From Paracoccaceae bacterium (GTDB lineage Bacteria; Pseudomonadota; Alphaproteobacteria; Rhodobacterales; Rhodobacteraceae): 43,926 bases of DNA. This document shows positions 1 to 7,862 of the stretch, one piece after another. The number at the start of each line of letters is the position of its first letter. Within the stretch, counting starts at the first letter, position 1. Made by a program: the position numbers and the translations under genes. Under the pieces are notes generated by a model. That model was not told the origin of the DNA and did not search any database. It saw only the letters and a list, made by a program, of their open reading frames with translations. Location of the stretch: positions 1-43,926 of the forward strand of contig JAKITE010000008.1 of assembly GCA_021648225.1 (NCBI GenBank), written 5' to 3'.

Positions 1-146
1 TCGCCATCCACGCCCAGATCACCAAATTCATTGATAATAAGGGCAATCCGCTTACCGCCAGCGTTTTGCAGCATATGCCGGATCATGGTGGTTTTGCCTG
101 CACCAAGAAAGCCGGTAATGACAGTAGCGGGGATTTTTGTGGGCAT
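1..146 (-). CDS. cobW: CobW-type G3E GTPase, N-terminal fragment cut by window edge
   Basis: Only the first 48 or so codons are present. The product starts MPTKIPATVITGFLGAGKTT, with the Walker A loop GFLGAGKT at residues 11-18, followed by a basic helix and IALIINEFGDLGVDG, the typical second conserved block of the CobW/G3E GTPase family. These proteins are metal-handling GTPases. In cobalamin operons CobW is linked to cobalt insertion or supply. A GGAG ribosome site lies about seven bases before the ATG at 146. The cobalamin genes to the right (cobK, cbiD) support CobW rather than a zinc-type COG0523 paralogue, but the C-terminus is missing. I see no B12-riboswitch-like element in the roughly 145 bases between this gene and the divergent gene at 292. 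Confidence 0.88.
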   Translation of the reverse strand, partial: MPTKIPATVITGFLGAGKTTMIRHMLQNAGGKRIALIINEFGDLGVDG

Positions 147-291
147 TTTTACTCTCCATTTTCAAAGACCATAAACCCCGAATATTCCCAGCCTGTCCAG
201 TTCTAAATTGCGCCCTGCCCCCTAAATTCAGGGTTGAACACCCCCCCCTTTATGCTACCAATTCACCAAATTAATCATGAGGTCTTTTACG

Positions 292-1572
292 ATGCGTTTA
301 ATAATTGCCACTGCCATAGGAATATTCGGAATTTTTTCGGCCTTAAGCGCCCAAACACCAAACCGGTTTTTAGTATCAAGTGGCAGCTTAACCAGCAGTT
401 GCGTTGCGCCCGAAAATTTGGTGCCTTTAATAAGCGGGCTTCAGCCGCTTGATACATATGTTTCGCGCGCATCCGTTAGCCCGAATGCAGATTACGCATT
501 CGCATGGTTTACCGCCGATGGCCAATTGGAGCTGGTGCAAAATTACTTGCAAACCTCTGATCCGGCTGCGGCTGATATTTGCGCAAGGCTTGAGGCAAGC
601 ATCCCAAATTCTGGCGAAAATTCCCAAGAACTTATTGCGGAATTTCAAACCGCCTTAGAAAATGGTGCCTATTGGTGGGCGGTCCGCCCCGCCGATAATT
701 TTCAGCGTGATTTCGGTGTGACGATCGACACAGTTTTTGTAAACGCCAATTTTGTAGGTTTTGTTGATGCATCCGCGGCGCAGCAAATAGCCGATCTAAA
801 CCAGATTCACCCAGATGTGGGTGGTTTAACAATTTCCACACGCTGGCCATCTGCAAGAATCGTTGCATTGTCAGGTTTAGACACCGCACTGGCAGAAGTT
901 ACTGCTTTGCCCATTGCGAAAAATGTGTGGGCAACCTGCCATGTCGGGTTTAATCTGTCCGGCTTGTTTCACGCCTTTCAGGAACATGGCGACAGTATTT
1001 CATTTGTGGCAGCCCGAAATCTGCAAGCCGAGCTTGGAGCGGCATTATCGTCAGGTGTTTGGAACGGCTGCCGAACAGATTACGGCCCGAATGGCGAATA
1101 TGGAGATTATCTAGCACCCATCACAACAGCCGCAAATTGCCCAGCATTGGAAATTGACGGATATTCAATCGACGCAAATATGCTTGGTTCGGTTGGCTCC
1201 ACCGCAGCAGGTGGAATACCGGAACGGTTTATCGCGCTTTGCCCTGAAACCTCTGCACGGCTATTGGGATCACCCTGCCAAGGCACTGATATTACCCTGT
1301 TTAGTTGCAAAATTGAGGGCCGCGCGCAACATGCCTCCATTTGTCAATCAAGCGGCACACTGACCTATAGCTTTGGAATTCCCAACCAAAAACCAGAGCT
1401 GGTTTTTTCAAATGATCTCGGAACGATTGCGTTCGATTTTGAAAGCCCCGCAAGTTTTATCCAAATGACAAACGGCGCATATACCTATGAAGCGTGGAAG
1501 GATAGTGATGGTTATGAAGGCTTAAACCTCTACCAAAACGGAGAGTTCCTGCAATCGCATTTGTGTGAATAA
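292..1572 (+). CDS. Secreted protein of unknown function
   Basis: I do not recognise this 426-residue protein. It begins with a clear Sec signal peptide (MRLIIATAIGIFGIFSALSA, likely cleaved after ALSA-Q). The ATG at 292 is preferred over the in-frame ATG at 277 because GAGG at 279-282 sits nine bases upstream and because it gives a compact signal peptide. The mature part holds many cysteines (for example VWATCHVGF, VWNGCRTDYG, LFSCKIEG, ASICQSSG), consistent with disulfides in the periplasm. The C-terminal 100 residues contain the pattern LFSC...IC....LTYSFG....PELVF, which I associate with a module repeated in many proteobacterial periplasmic proteins of unknown role. It is convergent with the DUF1636 gene, with four bases between stops, and interrupts an otherwise cobalamin-related locus. 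It looks slightly AT-richer than its neighbours. Confidence 0.8.
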   Translation: MRLIIATAIGIFGIFSALSAQTPNRFLVSSGSLTSSCVAPENLVPLISGLQPLDTYVSRASVSPNADYAFAWFTADGQLELVQNYLQTSDPAAADICARLEASIPNSGENSQELIAEFQTALENGAYWWAVRPADNFQRDFGVTIDTVFVNANFVGFVDASAAQQIADLNQIHPDVGGLTISTRWPSARIVALSGLDTALAEVTALPIAKNVWATCHVGFNLSGLFHAFQEHGDSISFVAARNLQAELGAALSSGVWNGCRTDYGPNGEYGDYLAPITTAANCPALEIDGYSIDANMLGSVGSTAAGGIPERFIALCPETSARLLGSPCQGTDITLFSCKIEGRAQHASICQSSGTLTYSFGIPNQKPELVFSNDLGTIAFDFESPASFIQMTNGAYTYEAWKDSDGYEGLNLYQNGEFLQSHLCE

Positions 1573-1576
1573 CCCG

Positions 1577-1942
1577 TCAGTCATCATCTTCAATCGGTGG
1601 CACGCGCGAAACAAAATGCCCTTTTACGCCCACAGGCCATTCGCGAAACGGCACACGGCCGGTTGGCGATGCCGCAAACCCTGCGGCAAATTCTGCAATG
1701 GCCTCGGCGCTGTCTGAATTCGGTTCAAACCGGCCCAGAACATAGGTCAGCTTGCCTTTGGCGCGGATCGCGATATTGCAATGGTTGTCACAGCCCATCA
1801 AACAGGAATGGCGGCGCACGGTAATGCCGTTTGCTGCTGCTTTGCCAAGCAAATCCGCCAAAATATCGCCGCCGGTTTGATCTCCGCTCAGCTTTTCTTC
1901 TTTGGAATACCGGCAAGTGTCGCATACCAGAATTGTGGTCAT
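1577..1942 (-). CDS. DUF1636 family metal- or Fe-S-binding protein
   Basis: This 121-residue protein has a thioredoxin-like ferredoxin cysteine pattern: Cys7 and Cys10 (VCDTCRYS) near the N-terminus and Cys47, Cys51 and Cys55 (SCLMGCDNHC) after the first helix. This fits the DUF1636 family, which often lies beside cobW in Rhodobacterales and rhizobia and is thought to hold a [2Fe-2S] cluster or a metal. The exact role is not known; electron transfer or metal supply in cobalamin synthesis is an inference from context. Its ATG shares one base with the TAA of cobK (TAATG), so the two are translationally coupled in the order cbiD-cobK-DUF1636. The C-terminal tail is acidic (IEDDD). Confidence 0.85.
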   Translation of the reverse strand: MTTILVCDTCRYSKEEKLSGDQTGGDILADLLGKAAANGITVRRHSCLMGCDNHCNIAIRAKGKLTYVLGRFEPNSDSAEAIAEFAAGFAASPTGRVPFREWPVGVKGHFVSRVPPIEDDD

Positions 1943-2661
1943 TAAAGTCTCCGTTCAATCCATGCCATCGCAGTGGTGATGTCGCGTGCAATCTCTGCCA
2001 CAGGCAGGGTCGGGCGTTCAACCATTATTACCTTGATGCCCAGCTGCTTTGCTGCGACCAATTTGGCGCTGGTCTGGTCTCCGCCTGCGTTTTTGCTAAC
2101 CAGATGGGTTATGCGGTATTTGCTGAATAAATGAACCTCGCCAGCGACATCAAAGGGCGGTTTCGCGACGATGGTTTTGCCAAACGGGCTTGAGGGCGGT
2201 TTTATGCTGCGCGAGACAAAATCAACGTCGCTCCGATGGGCAAATTCGGCCATGCTTTGCGCGCCAACGCTTAGGAAAACCCGCGCACCGGCTGGTAATA
2301 TTTTGGCGGCTTGGTCAAGGGATTCGGCATGGGCCCAGTTGGCATTTTCAGGTTCATCCCATTCCGGGCGTTCAAATCGCAGCATCGGAATATTGGCCTG
2401 AATGCTTGCTGCCAAGGCATTTTTGGTCATTTCACTGGCAAAAGGGTGGGTGGCATCCACCAGCATATTGACTGTGTTTTGGGTTAAATAACGCGCCAGA
2501 CCAATAACGCCGCCAAACCCGCCAATATGTAATGGATAGACCCGGGCCTTGGGGTTTGGTGTGACCCCTGCCAAAGAATAGGTAAATTCAATGCCGTGAC
2601 CACGCAGCAAATCCGCCAGAATATCCGCTTCGGCGGTGCCGCCAAGAATCAGAATGCTCAT
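1942..2661 (-). CDS. cobK: Precorrin-6A reductase
   Basis: CobK/CbiJ reduces the macrocycle of (cobalt-)precorrin-6A with NADPH in the middle of the corrin pathway, in the cytoplasm. The 239-residue product opens with MSILILGGTAEADILADLL, the glycine-rich GGTxE start of the family. It continues with LVDATHPFASEMTKNA (the DATHPFA signature) and ends with a second Rossmann-like half containing HLVSKNAGGDQTSAKLVAA (SKNAGG..T.AKL is diagnostic) and VMVERP. Length and motifs are complete. It overlaps cbiD by four bases (ATGA) and DUF1636 by one, indicating a single operon. Confidence 0.95.
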   Translation of the reverse strand: MSILILGGTAEADILADLLRGHGIEFTYSLAGVTPNPKARVYPLHIGGFGGVIGLARYLTQNTVNMLVDATHPFASEMTKNALAASIQANIPMLRFERPEWDEPENANWAHAESLDQAAKILPAGARVFLSVGAQSMAEFAHRSDVDFVSRSIKPPSSPFGKTIVAKPPFDVAGEVHLFSKYRITHLVSKNAGGDQTSAKLVAAKQLGIKVIMVERPTLPVAEIARDITTAMAWIERRL

Positions 2662-3704
2662 GCGAAATCCTGACGGGCAATGATTTTGCCGCTGCGGTCA
2701 ATGATAATCACTTCAACCGCTATATCGCTGCCATCCAGTATTTCCAGCGCGGTTTGCTGGGCTTGCGTTGCGATTTTTTCAATCAGCTTTGGGCCGGTCA
2801 GGGTATAGGCCTCCAGTGCGGTATTGGCGTTGCTGACCGCCGTGCCATCAAACCCCAGCCCGTCCGCCAGCGCGCCAAGTGCAGCAAAATCAACCGTTGA
2901 TCGCCCCGAATGCAAATCCCGCGCGCCCTGCGCCAGTTTGGTAAATTTGCCAATGCCGCCCGCCAGCGTCAGCCGCTTGATCGGGTGGCGTTTCAGGTAT
3001 TTCAGAACACCACCGGCAAAATCCCCCATGTCGAGGCAATCTTCTTGTGCCAAACCATAGACCTGCCGCGCGGCGGTTTCGGATGTGGCACCAGTGGCGG
3101 CAATAACATGGCTGCGCCCCGTGGCGCGCGCAACATCAATGCCGCGATGAATAGATGCGATCCATGCCGAGCAGGAAAACGGTCGCACAATGCCGGTTGT
3201 GCCGAGTATCGACAACCCGCCAACAATGCCCAAACGCCCGTTCCAGGTTTGTTTGGCCAATTCCACGCCGTTAACAACCGATATTTCCACATCGAAATTC
3301 GGGCTGTTACCCTCCAGAATATCGGTAATGGCAGCATCAATCATCAAGCGCGGCACAGGGTTGATTGCCGGTTCGCCAACCGCCAGCGGCAGGCCCGGTT
3401 TGGTGATGGTTCCGACCCCTTCACCAGCAAAAAACCGCAACCCGTTGCTGCCATGGGAGACCTTGGCGCAAATCACCGCGCGGTGGGTGACATCGGGGTC
3501 ATCGCCCGCGTCTTTGACAATACAGGCCTTGGCCCAGCCCTCGCCGCGCTCACATTGAAAAACATCGAATTCCGGCGTTTCGCCTTTGGGCAGGGTGATC
3601 TGGACCGGATCAAGAAACCGGTCTGAAATCAGGGCCGAGCATGCCGATTTTGCCGCCGCCGCAGCGCAGGCTCCGGTTGTCCAGCCGCGGCGTAGTTCAG
3701 TCAT
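2658..3704 (-). CDS. cbiD: Cobalt-precorrin-5B C1-methyltransferase
   Basis: CbiD methylates C1 of cobalt-precorrin-5B using S-adenosylmethionine, the step before CobK in the oxygen-independent branch. The 348-residue protein starts MTELRRGWTTGACAAAAAKS, the family signature (G.TTG.CA.AA..A). It has later conserved blocks such as GEGVGTITKPGLPLAVGEPAINPVPR and the glycine-rich GGIGKFTKLAQGARDLHSGRS. I chose the ATG at 3704, with AGGA seven bases upstream, over an upstream in-frame start that would add 18 unrelated residues. An intergenic gap of 72 bases separates it from moaB, so this is probably the first gene of a cbiD-cobK-DUF1636 operon. No riboswitch-sized leader is present. Confidence 0.94.
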   Translation of the reverse strand: MTELRRGWTTGACAAAAAKSACSALISDRFLDPVQITLPKGETPEFDVFQCERGEGWAKACIVKDAGDDPDVTHRAVICAKVSHGSNGLRFFAGEGVGTITKPGLPLAVGEPAINPVPRLMIDAAITDILEGNSPNFDVEISVVNGVELAKQTWNGRLGIVGGLSILGTTGIVRPFSCSAWIASIHRGIDVARATGRSHVIAATGATSETAARQVYGLAQEDCLDMGDFAGGVLKYLKRHPIKRLTLAGGIGKFTKLAQGARDLHSGRSTVDFAALGALADGLGFDGTAVSNANTALEAYTLTGPKLIEKIATQAQQTALEILDGSDIAVEVIIIDRSGKIIARQDFA

Positions 3705-3776
3705 CTGTTGGTCCTTGGTCCATAGTAAAGGATTAAACCCAGAAACAGACCTTGGCAAGCAAACCCGACTGCGGCG

Positions 3777-4298
3777 CTATTTGTGTTCTTCCAGCCTTGG
3801 CATGATTTCGACAAAATTGCAGGGGCCGTAACGATAATCAAGTTGATGCAGCAATATTTCATCCCAGCCGTCTTTGCACGCCCCCGGAGACCCGGGCAGG
3901 GCAAACAGATAGGTGCCGCCGGCAACCCCCGCACAGGCGCGGGATTGCGTGACGGAGGTGCCGATTTTGGGGAATGAAATCATGGTGAACAAGGTGCTGA
4001 ACGCCTCGATTTCCTTTTCATAAACATCGCGGTGGGCCTCAACGGTTATGTCGCGCCCGGTCAGGCCGGTGCCGCCGGTCGATATCACTACGTCAATCCC
4101 GTCATCGGTAACCCATTTTCGCAATTGGTCCGCGATCTGATCCCGTTCGTCGCGAATGATATTGCGGTCGGCCAGCAAATGGCCCGCCTTGGTCAGTCGC
4201 TTTACCAGCACATCGCCGGATTTATCATCCGACAGTTTGCGGGTATCGGAAACGGTCAGCACCGCGATACGAATGGGAATAAATTCTCGTTTGGTCAT
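3777..4298 (-). CDS. moaB: MoaB/MogA-family molybdenum cofactor protein
   Basis: A 173-residue member of the MoaB/Mog fold, which binds molybdopterin and adenylylates it, or assists that step, during molybdenum cofactor synthesis. Recognisable blocks are IRIAVLTVSDTRKLSDDKSG near the N-terminus, DVVISTGGTGLTGRDITVEA in the middle (the STGGTG loop) and LFALPGSPGACKDGWDEIL near the C-terminus. Length is normal for alphaproteobacterial MoaB. The Shine-Dalgarno AAGGA overlaps the end of the upstream uracil-DNA glycosylase gene, only three bases away, so the two genes are co-transcribed and translationally linked. Confidence 0.93.
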   Translation of the reverse strand: MTKREFIPIRIAVLTVSDTRKLSDDKSGDVLVKRLTKAGHLLADRNIIRDERDQIADQLRKWVTDDGIDVVISTGGTGLTGRDITVEAHRDVYEKEIEAFSTLFTMISFPKIGTSVTQSRACAGVAGGTYLFALPGSPGACKDGWDEILLHQLDYRYGPCNFVEIMPRLEEHK

Positions 4299-4301
4299 TA
4301 A

Positions 4302-5102
4302 TTATCCTTTCAGACGAGCGCCAAGAGCCAGTAAATCTGCCCATGCGGCGCGTTTGTTTAGCGGGTTTCGCAACAGGTTTGCCGGTGAGAACATCGCAAT
4401 GGCCGGAATGCCATCGACCTGCGCCCATTGCCCGCGTGTATGGCGGATGCTTTTTTCAAACCCCAGCAGGATTTTGCTGGGCTGGCTTCCCATTACGACT
4501 AAAAATTCCGGCTTTGCCAGTGCTATATGCCGGATCAAAAACGGCCGGAGCAGTTGGATTTCACTATCCATCAGATCGCGGTTCTGGGGGACTCTCCATG
4601 GCGAAAGGCAGGTTGTATAAAATGCGTCCTTGCCGGTTTCCGCCTGTCGAGACAGGCCAATCGCTGCAAACATTTTATCAAGCAAACCCCCGGCCTGCCC
4701 GGAATAAGGGCAACCGCTGCGGTCTTCGTCCCGGTCAGGCGTGTCGCCAATAACCATCACCCTTGCAGCCGGATTTCCATCGGAAAACACCGTATTTCTG
4801 GCGCCTTTTTTCAAAGCGCAACCATCATATGCCAAAACCGTTTGATACAGCATTTCAATATCGGTGCAGGATGCGGCAAGAGTTCGGGTATCAGGGAGTG
4901 TTTCGGAAATATCTTGTGGTGCCGGTTTGGTGGAATTCAGTGCGGGTTTTTTTGCCTGTCGGGTAATTTCCGGTAGGTCATACCGGTTGATACCTGCCTC
5001 GGAAATGGCTTCGGTTGCGCCCAATTCACCCAACCAGTCCAGAATCGCCAGATCGCGGAAATAATTATCGCTTTGTGCGGCTGATTCCTGTGCAGATTCC
5101 AT
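4302..5102 (-). CDS. Uracil-DNA glycosylase family 4-like protein, divergent active site
   Basis: A 266-residue protein with the alphaproteobacterial N-terminal extension (about 85 residues, including LDWLGELGATEAI) followed by a family-4 uracil-DNA glycosylase core. The core is readable from CALKKGARNTVFSDGNP (95-111) to the C-terminus. Motif I reads GDTPDRDED (119-127) where family 4 normally has GEAPG..ED. Motif III reads FSPANLLRNP, with Ser239 where the conserved histidine of HPA sits. Of the four cysteines that bind the [4Fe-4S] cluster in Thermus UDGa, only Cys95 aligns; the others appear as Tyr92, Trp169 and Leu185. Loss of cluster cysteines seems usual in Rhodobacterales homologues as I remember them, whereas the His-to-Ser and Gly-to-Asp changes look specific. 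Its activity may be altered or lost. It precedes moaB in an operon. Confidence 0.82.
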   Translation of the reverse strand: MESAQESAAQSDNYFRDLAILDWLGELGATEAISEAGINRYDLPEITRQAKKPALNSTKPAPQDISETLPDTRTLAASCTDIEMLYQTVLAYDGCALKKGARNTVFSDGNPAARVMVIGDTPDRDEDRSGCPYSGQAGGLLDKMFAAIGLSRQAETGKDAFYTTCLSPWRVPQNRDLMDSEIQLLRPFLIRHIALAKPEFLVVMGSQPSKILLGFEKSIRHTRGQWAQVDGIPAIAMFSPANLLRNPLNKRAAWADLLALGARLKG

Positions 5103-5113
5103 AGGTAAATATT

Positions 5114-5130
5114 AGCCCCATCAAGGGGCT
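5114..5130 (-). terminator. Hairpin downstream of kpsM
   Basis: AGCCCC (5114-5119) and GGGGCT (5125-5130) form a perfect six-pair stem with a five-base loop, lying 21 bases beyond the kpsM stop. The following minus-strand sequence is AT-rich (AATATTT) but not a pure U tract, so this is a plausible, moderately weak terminator between kpsM and the uracil-DNA glycosylase gene. Confidence 0.5.
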
Positions 5131-5151
5131 TTGGCCAGCACAAGCTGTTGC

Positions 5152-5985
5152 TTAATTTTCGGTAACATAGCTACGATGTCGGATCAGCAAATAGGTGCCC
5201 AACACAAAACTGCTCATGCCAAGGCCAAAAATAAACAGTAACGAAATATAGTTGGCGTCATAACTTGGATAAATGCCGGTGCGCATAATGCCAACCACAT
5301 GAATTAATGGATTATACCATAATATTGCCTGAATTTGTTCCGGCATGCTTTCAAACGTAAAAAACACACCGGAAATCAGGAAAAGCGGCCGGTTGATCAC
5401 CGCCCATATTCGCGCCCAGACCGGAAAAAACGGGAACAGCACACAATTTAGCGTGCCACTACCAAGCCCAAGCAAGCAAGCCGCAGCAAGGCTTAGCAAA
5501 ACCGCGCCAAAATCAACGCCGTTGGGCCAGGCATCAAAAAAACCGATGCCAATATAAACAATCGCCCCGACCACCGTCAAAGTCAGCACTGACAGGAAAA
5601 AACGCGCGAAAACCGCGTCCAGCGGCGTGACAGCGGGGAATTGCATTAACGGCTTGTTAAACATAACCGCCGAAGATGTGGCCGTAGTGATTTCCGAATA
5701 GAAATAGAAAGGCACAAACCCCGACGCATAAAACAGCACAAAGCTGCTGCCGATCGGCGGTGTCTGGATAAATTGGCTAAAGGCCAGCGATAACAGGCCG
5801 ATCATGGCAACCGGTTCTACCACGGCCCAGATATATCCGCCCCATGTGCGCCCGAATCGGGTGTTCATTTCGCGGATAATCATGGCGACCAGAACCCGCA
5901 GCGCCTGAAATCCGGGCTGATGACGAGAGCGGCCAGACAAGGTATCCGGCGGATTTGGCCGTGATTTGGCAGAGAAAATATTCAT
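5152..5985 (-). CDS. kpsM: Capsule polysaccharide export ABC transporter permease
   Basis: A 277-residue ABC-2 type membrane protein of the KpsM/CtrC/BexB group. About 25 polar residues precede the conserved entry segment REMNTRFGRTWGGYIWAVVEP (about 38-58). About six hydrophobic spans follow, and the last cytoplasmic residues are RHRSYVTEN. In group 2 and 3 capsule systems this permease works with the KpsT ATPase to move lipid-linked polysaccharide across the inner membrane. It is divergent from kpsE and kpsT, which start about 60 bases away, so the three form one split locus sharing a promoter region. The start at 5985 is an ATG. No outer-membrane KpsD-type exporter is in the window. Confidence 0.9.
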   Translation of the reverse strand: MNIFSAKSRPNPPDTLSGRSRHQPGFQALRVLVAMIIREMNTRFGRTWGGYIWAVVEPVAMIGLLSLAFSQFIQTPPIGSSFVLFYASGFVPFYFYSEITTATSSAVMFNKPLMQFPAVTPLDAVFARFFLSVLTLTVVGAIVYIGIGFFDAWPNGVDFGAVLLSLAAACLLGLGSGTLNCVLFPFFPVWARIWAVINRPLFLISGVFFTFESMPEQIQAILWYNPLIHVVGIMRTGIYPSYDANYISLLFIFGLGMSSFVLGTYLLIRHRSYVTEN

Positions 5986-6048
5986 TTGGCATCCAGAGTT
6001 GATGCCGCAATCGAGATACCAGAATGGTTAAGAAAGCGTAAAAATGAC

Positions 6049-7206
6049 ATGATAAAGCCTGATGTCAAAATTGCATTGATGCCGCCTCCGGTCAAAAAAC
6101 CCGGGCCGCGAATGCGCCATATTTTGGTTGTGGCCAGTTTTATTATGATGTTTCTGCTGCCTTTGGCCGCGTCCATCACCTATTTATACGGGTTTTCGGC
6201 AGATCAATACCATTCCCAAACCGCGTTTTCGGTCCGCTCCGAAGAATTTTCCAATCCGCTGGATGTTCTGGGCGCGTTTACCCAAACCGGCAGCTCAACC
6301 GCTGCTGACAGCGAAATTCTTAATGACTATATCCTGAGCCAGCCAATGGTCGAAGCACTGGATGCAGAATTGGGGCTTAGGGAAATATTTAACCGTTATC
6401 CTGATGATTTTGTGTTTTCACTGGGGGAATCCCCCGCAATCGAAGACCTTGTGCGCTATTGGCGGCGCATGGTTTCGGTATCGGTAAACAGCTCTTCCGG
6501 CGTGATAGAGCTGGAAACAAAGGCTTTTACCGCCGAGGACAGCCATTTATTGGCACAAGCAATCATTGGCAAAAGCGTGGCATTGATCAATGATCTGTCG
6601 CTGATTGCGCGCGAAGACGCAACAAAGTTCGCCCGCGAAGACCTGACAACCGCCGAAACCCGGCTAAAAGCCATTCGCCTCAAGGTTCGAAATTTTCGAA
6701 ATGCTGCGCAAATTATTGATCCGCAGGCCGATATTGCCAGCCAGATGGGGGTGCTGTCGGTGTTGGAAAACCGGCTTGCCGATGCATTGGTAGAACGCGA
6801 GGTTTTGTCATCCTATGCAGGGCCGGATGACCCGCGCGCCACCCAGATGAATATCCGAATTCAGGCAATCCGCAGCCAGATTTCCGCAGAAAAAGGCAAT
6901 ATCGGTGCTTTGGGTTCCGGCACTGACGGGCGACCTTTGTCAGATGTGATTGGTGAATACGAAGAATTGCTGGTGGATCTGGAATTTTCCCAAACCGCCT
7001 ATACCGCTGCCCTTATTGCGGAGGAACAAGCCCGCGCCGAAGCCCGTCGAAAAAGCCGGTATCTGGCCATTCATATCCCGCCGACCTTGTCGCAATCTCC
7101 GCAATATCCGCAACGGTTTGTGCTGTCGTTGCTGGTCGCGGTATTTCTGTTTGCGGCCTGGGCGGTATTGGTATTGATCGGCTATAATGTTCGGGACCGT
7201 CGTTAA
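6049..7206 (+). CDS. kpsE: Capsule polysaccharide export inner-membrane protein, KpsE/CtrB family
   Basis: A 385-residue periplasmic adaptor protein. Near the N-terminus a single transmembrane span (HILVVASFIMMFLLPLAASI) follows a short proline-rich cytoplasmic tail. A long periplasmic region begins FSADQYHSQTAFSVRSEEF, which is typical of the KpsE/BexC/CtrB/polysaccharide co-polymerase family. It contains a predicted coiled coil (around TAETRLKAIRLKVRNF) and ends with a second span (FVLSLLVAVFLFAAWAVLVL). The family bridges the inner-membrane KpsMT transporter and the outer-membrane channel. I chose the ATG at 6049. An in-frame TTG at 5986 would extend it by 21 residues but would leave no promoter space against kpsM. 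Its TAA shares one base with the kpsT ATG. Confidence 0.88.
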   Translation: MIKPDVKIALMPPPVKKPGPRMRHILVVASFIMMFLLPLAASITYLYGFSADQYHSQTAFSVRSEEFSNPLDVLGAFTQTGSSTAADSEILNDYILSQPMVEALDAELGLREIFNRYPDDFVFSLGESPAIEDLVRYWRRMVSVSVNSSSGVIELETKAFTAEDSHLLAQAIIGKSVALINDLSLIAREDATKFAREDLTTAETRLKAIRLKVRNFRNAAQIIDPQADIASQMGVLSVLENRLADALVEREVLSSYAGPDDPRATQMNIRIQAIRSQISAEKGNIGALGSGTDGRPLSDVIGEYEELLVDLEFSQTAYTAALIAEEQARAEARRKSRYLAIHIPPTLSQSPQYPQRFVLSLLVAVFLFAAWAVLVLIGYNVRDRR

Positions 7207-7862
7207 TGATTGAATTCCGCAATGTTTCAAAATCTTACCGCCTTAAGGGCAGCACAAAAATTGTCATTGACCGGCTGAGCCTGAAATTAAAAAGTGGCCA
7301 GTCGCTGGGGCTTTTGGGGCGTAACGGCGCGGGTAAATCGACCTTGTTGAAAATGATCGGCGGCACGTTGCGTCCTGATCATGGTGAAATTTTGCGCAGC
7401 GGCAGCATTTCATGGCCGCTTGGCTTTGCCGGCGGTTTTCACGCAGCTTTGACCGGCATACAAAACACCAGGTTTATCGCACGGATTTACGGAGTAGACA
7501 CCGATACGCTGGTTGAATTTGTCGAAGATTTTGCCGAACTCGGGGCCTTTCTGGATATGCCGGTGCAAACCTATTCCCAAGGCATGAAAGCACGGCTGGC
7601 ATTCGGGGTTTCGATGGGGATCAATTTTGATTGCTATCTGGTTGATGAAATCACCGCCGTGGGGGATGCAATTTTCAAACGCAAATGCATGGCGGTTTTT
7701 GAACAACGGCTTGATAAATCGGATGTGATCATGGTGTCCCATTCGCCCCAGACCATCAAAGATTTCTGCACCTCTGCCGCTATTCTCGAGGCCGGAGAGC
7801 TGCATTATTTTGAGGATGTCAATGACGGGCTGGCGGCATTTCGAAATTTGATGGCCCCGTGA
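7206..7862 (+). CDS. kpsT: Capsule polysaccharide export ABC transporter ATP-binding protein
   Basis: A 218-residue ATPase with every ABC motif: Walker A GRNGAGKST (38-46), signature YSQGMKARL, Walker B CYLVDEITAVGD and the switch histidine in VMVSHSPQ. The unusual signature and the ITAVGD after Walker B match the KpsT/CtrD/BexA and Wzt group, so the substrate should be a surface polysaccharide moved together with KpsM. It is coupled to kpsE by TAATG and to the next gene by GTGA, placing all three in one operon on the plus strand, opposite kpsM. Confidence 0.93.
   Translation: MIEFRNVSKSYRLKGSTKIVIDRLSLKLKSGQSLGLLGRNGAGKSTLLKMIGGTLRPDHGEILRSGSISWPLGFAGGFHAALTGIQNTRFIARIYGVDTDTLVEFVEDFAELGAFLDMPVQTYSQGMKARLAFGVSMGINFDCYLVDEITAVGDAIFKRKCMAVFEQRLDKSDVIMVSHSPQTIKDFCTSAAILEAGELHYFEDVNDGLAAFRNLMAP

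Noticed and set aside
147..291. Possible cobalamin riboswitch upstream of cobW
   Set aside because: The gap is too short and no B12-box-like sequence or adenosylcobalamin fold could be recognised on either strand. The leader of cbiD (72 bases) is also too short.
2910..3626. 238-codon open frame on the plus strand inside cbiD
   Set aside because: It is antisense to a full-length, motif-complete cbiD, and its translation is low in ordinary structure, rich in Arg/Gln/Asn and without family features.
5986..6048. Longer KpsE start at a TTG codon
   Set aside because: It would abut the divergent kpsM start and leave no promoter. The added residues are not typical, and the ATG at 6049 gives a standard cytoplasmic tail.
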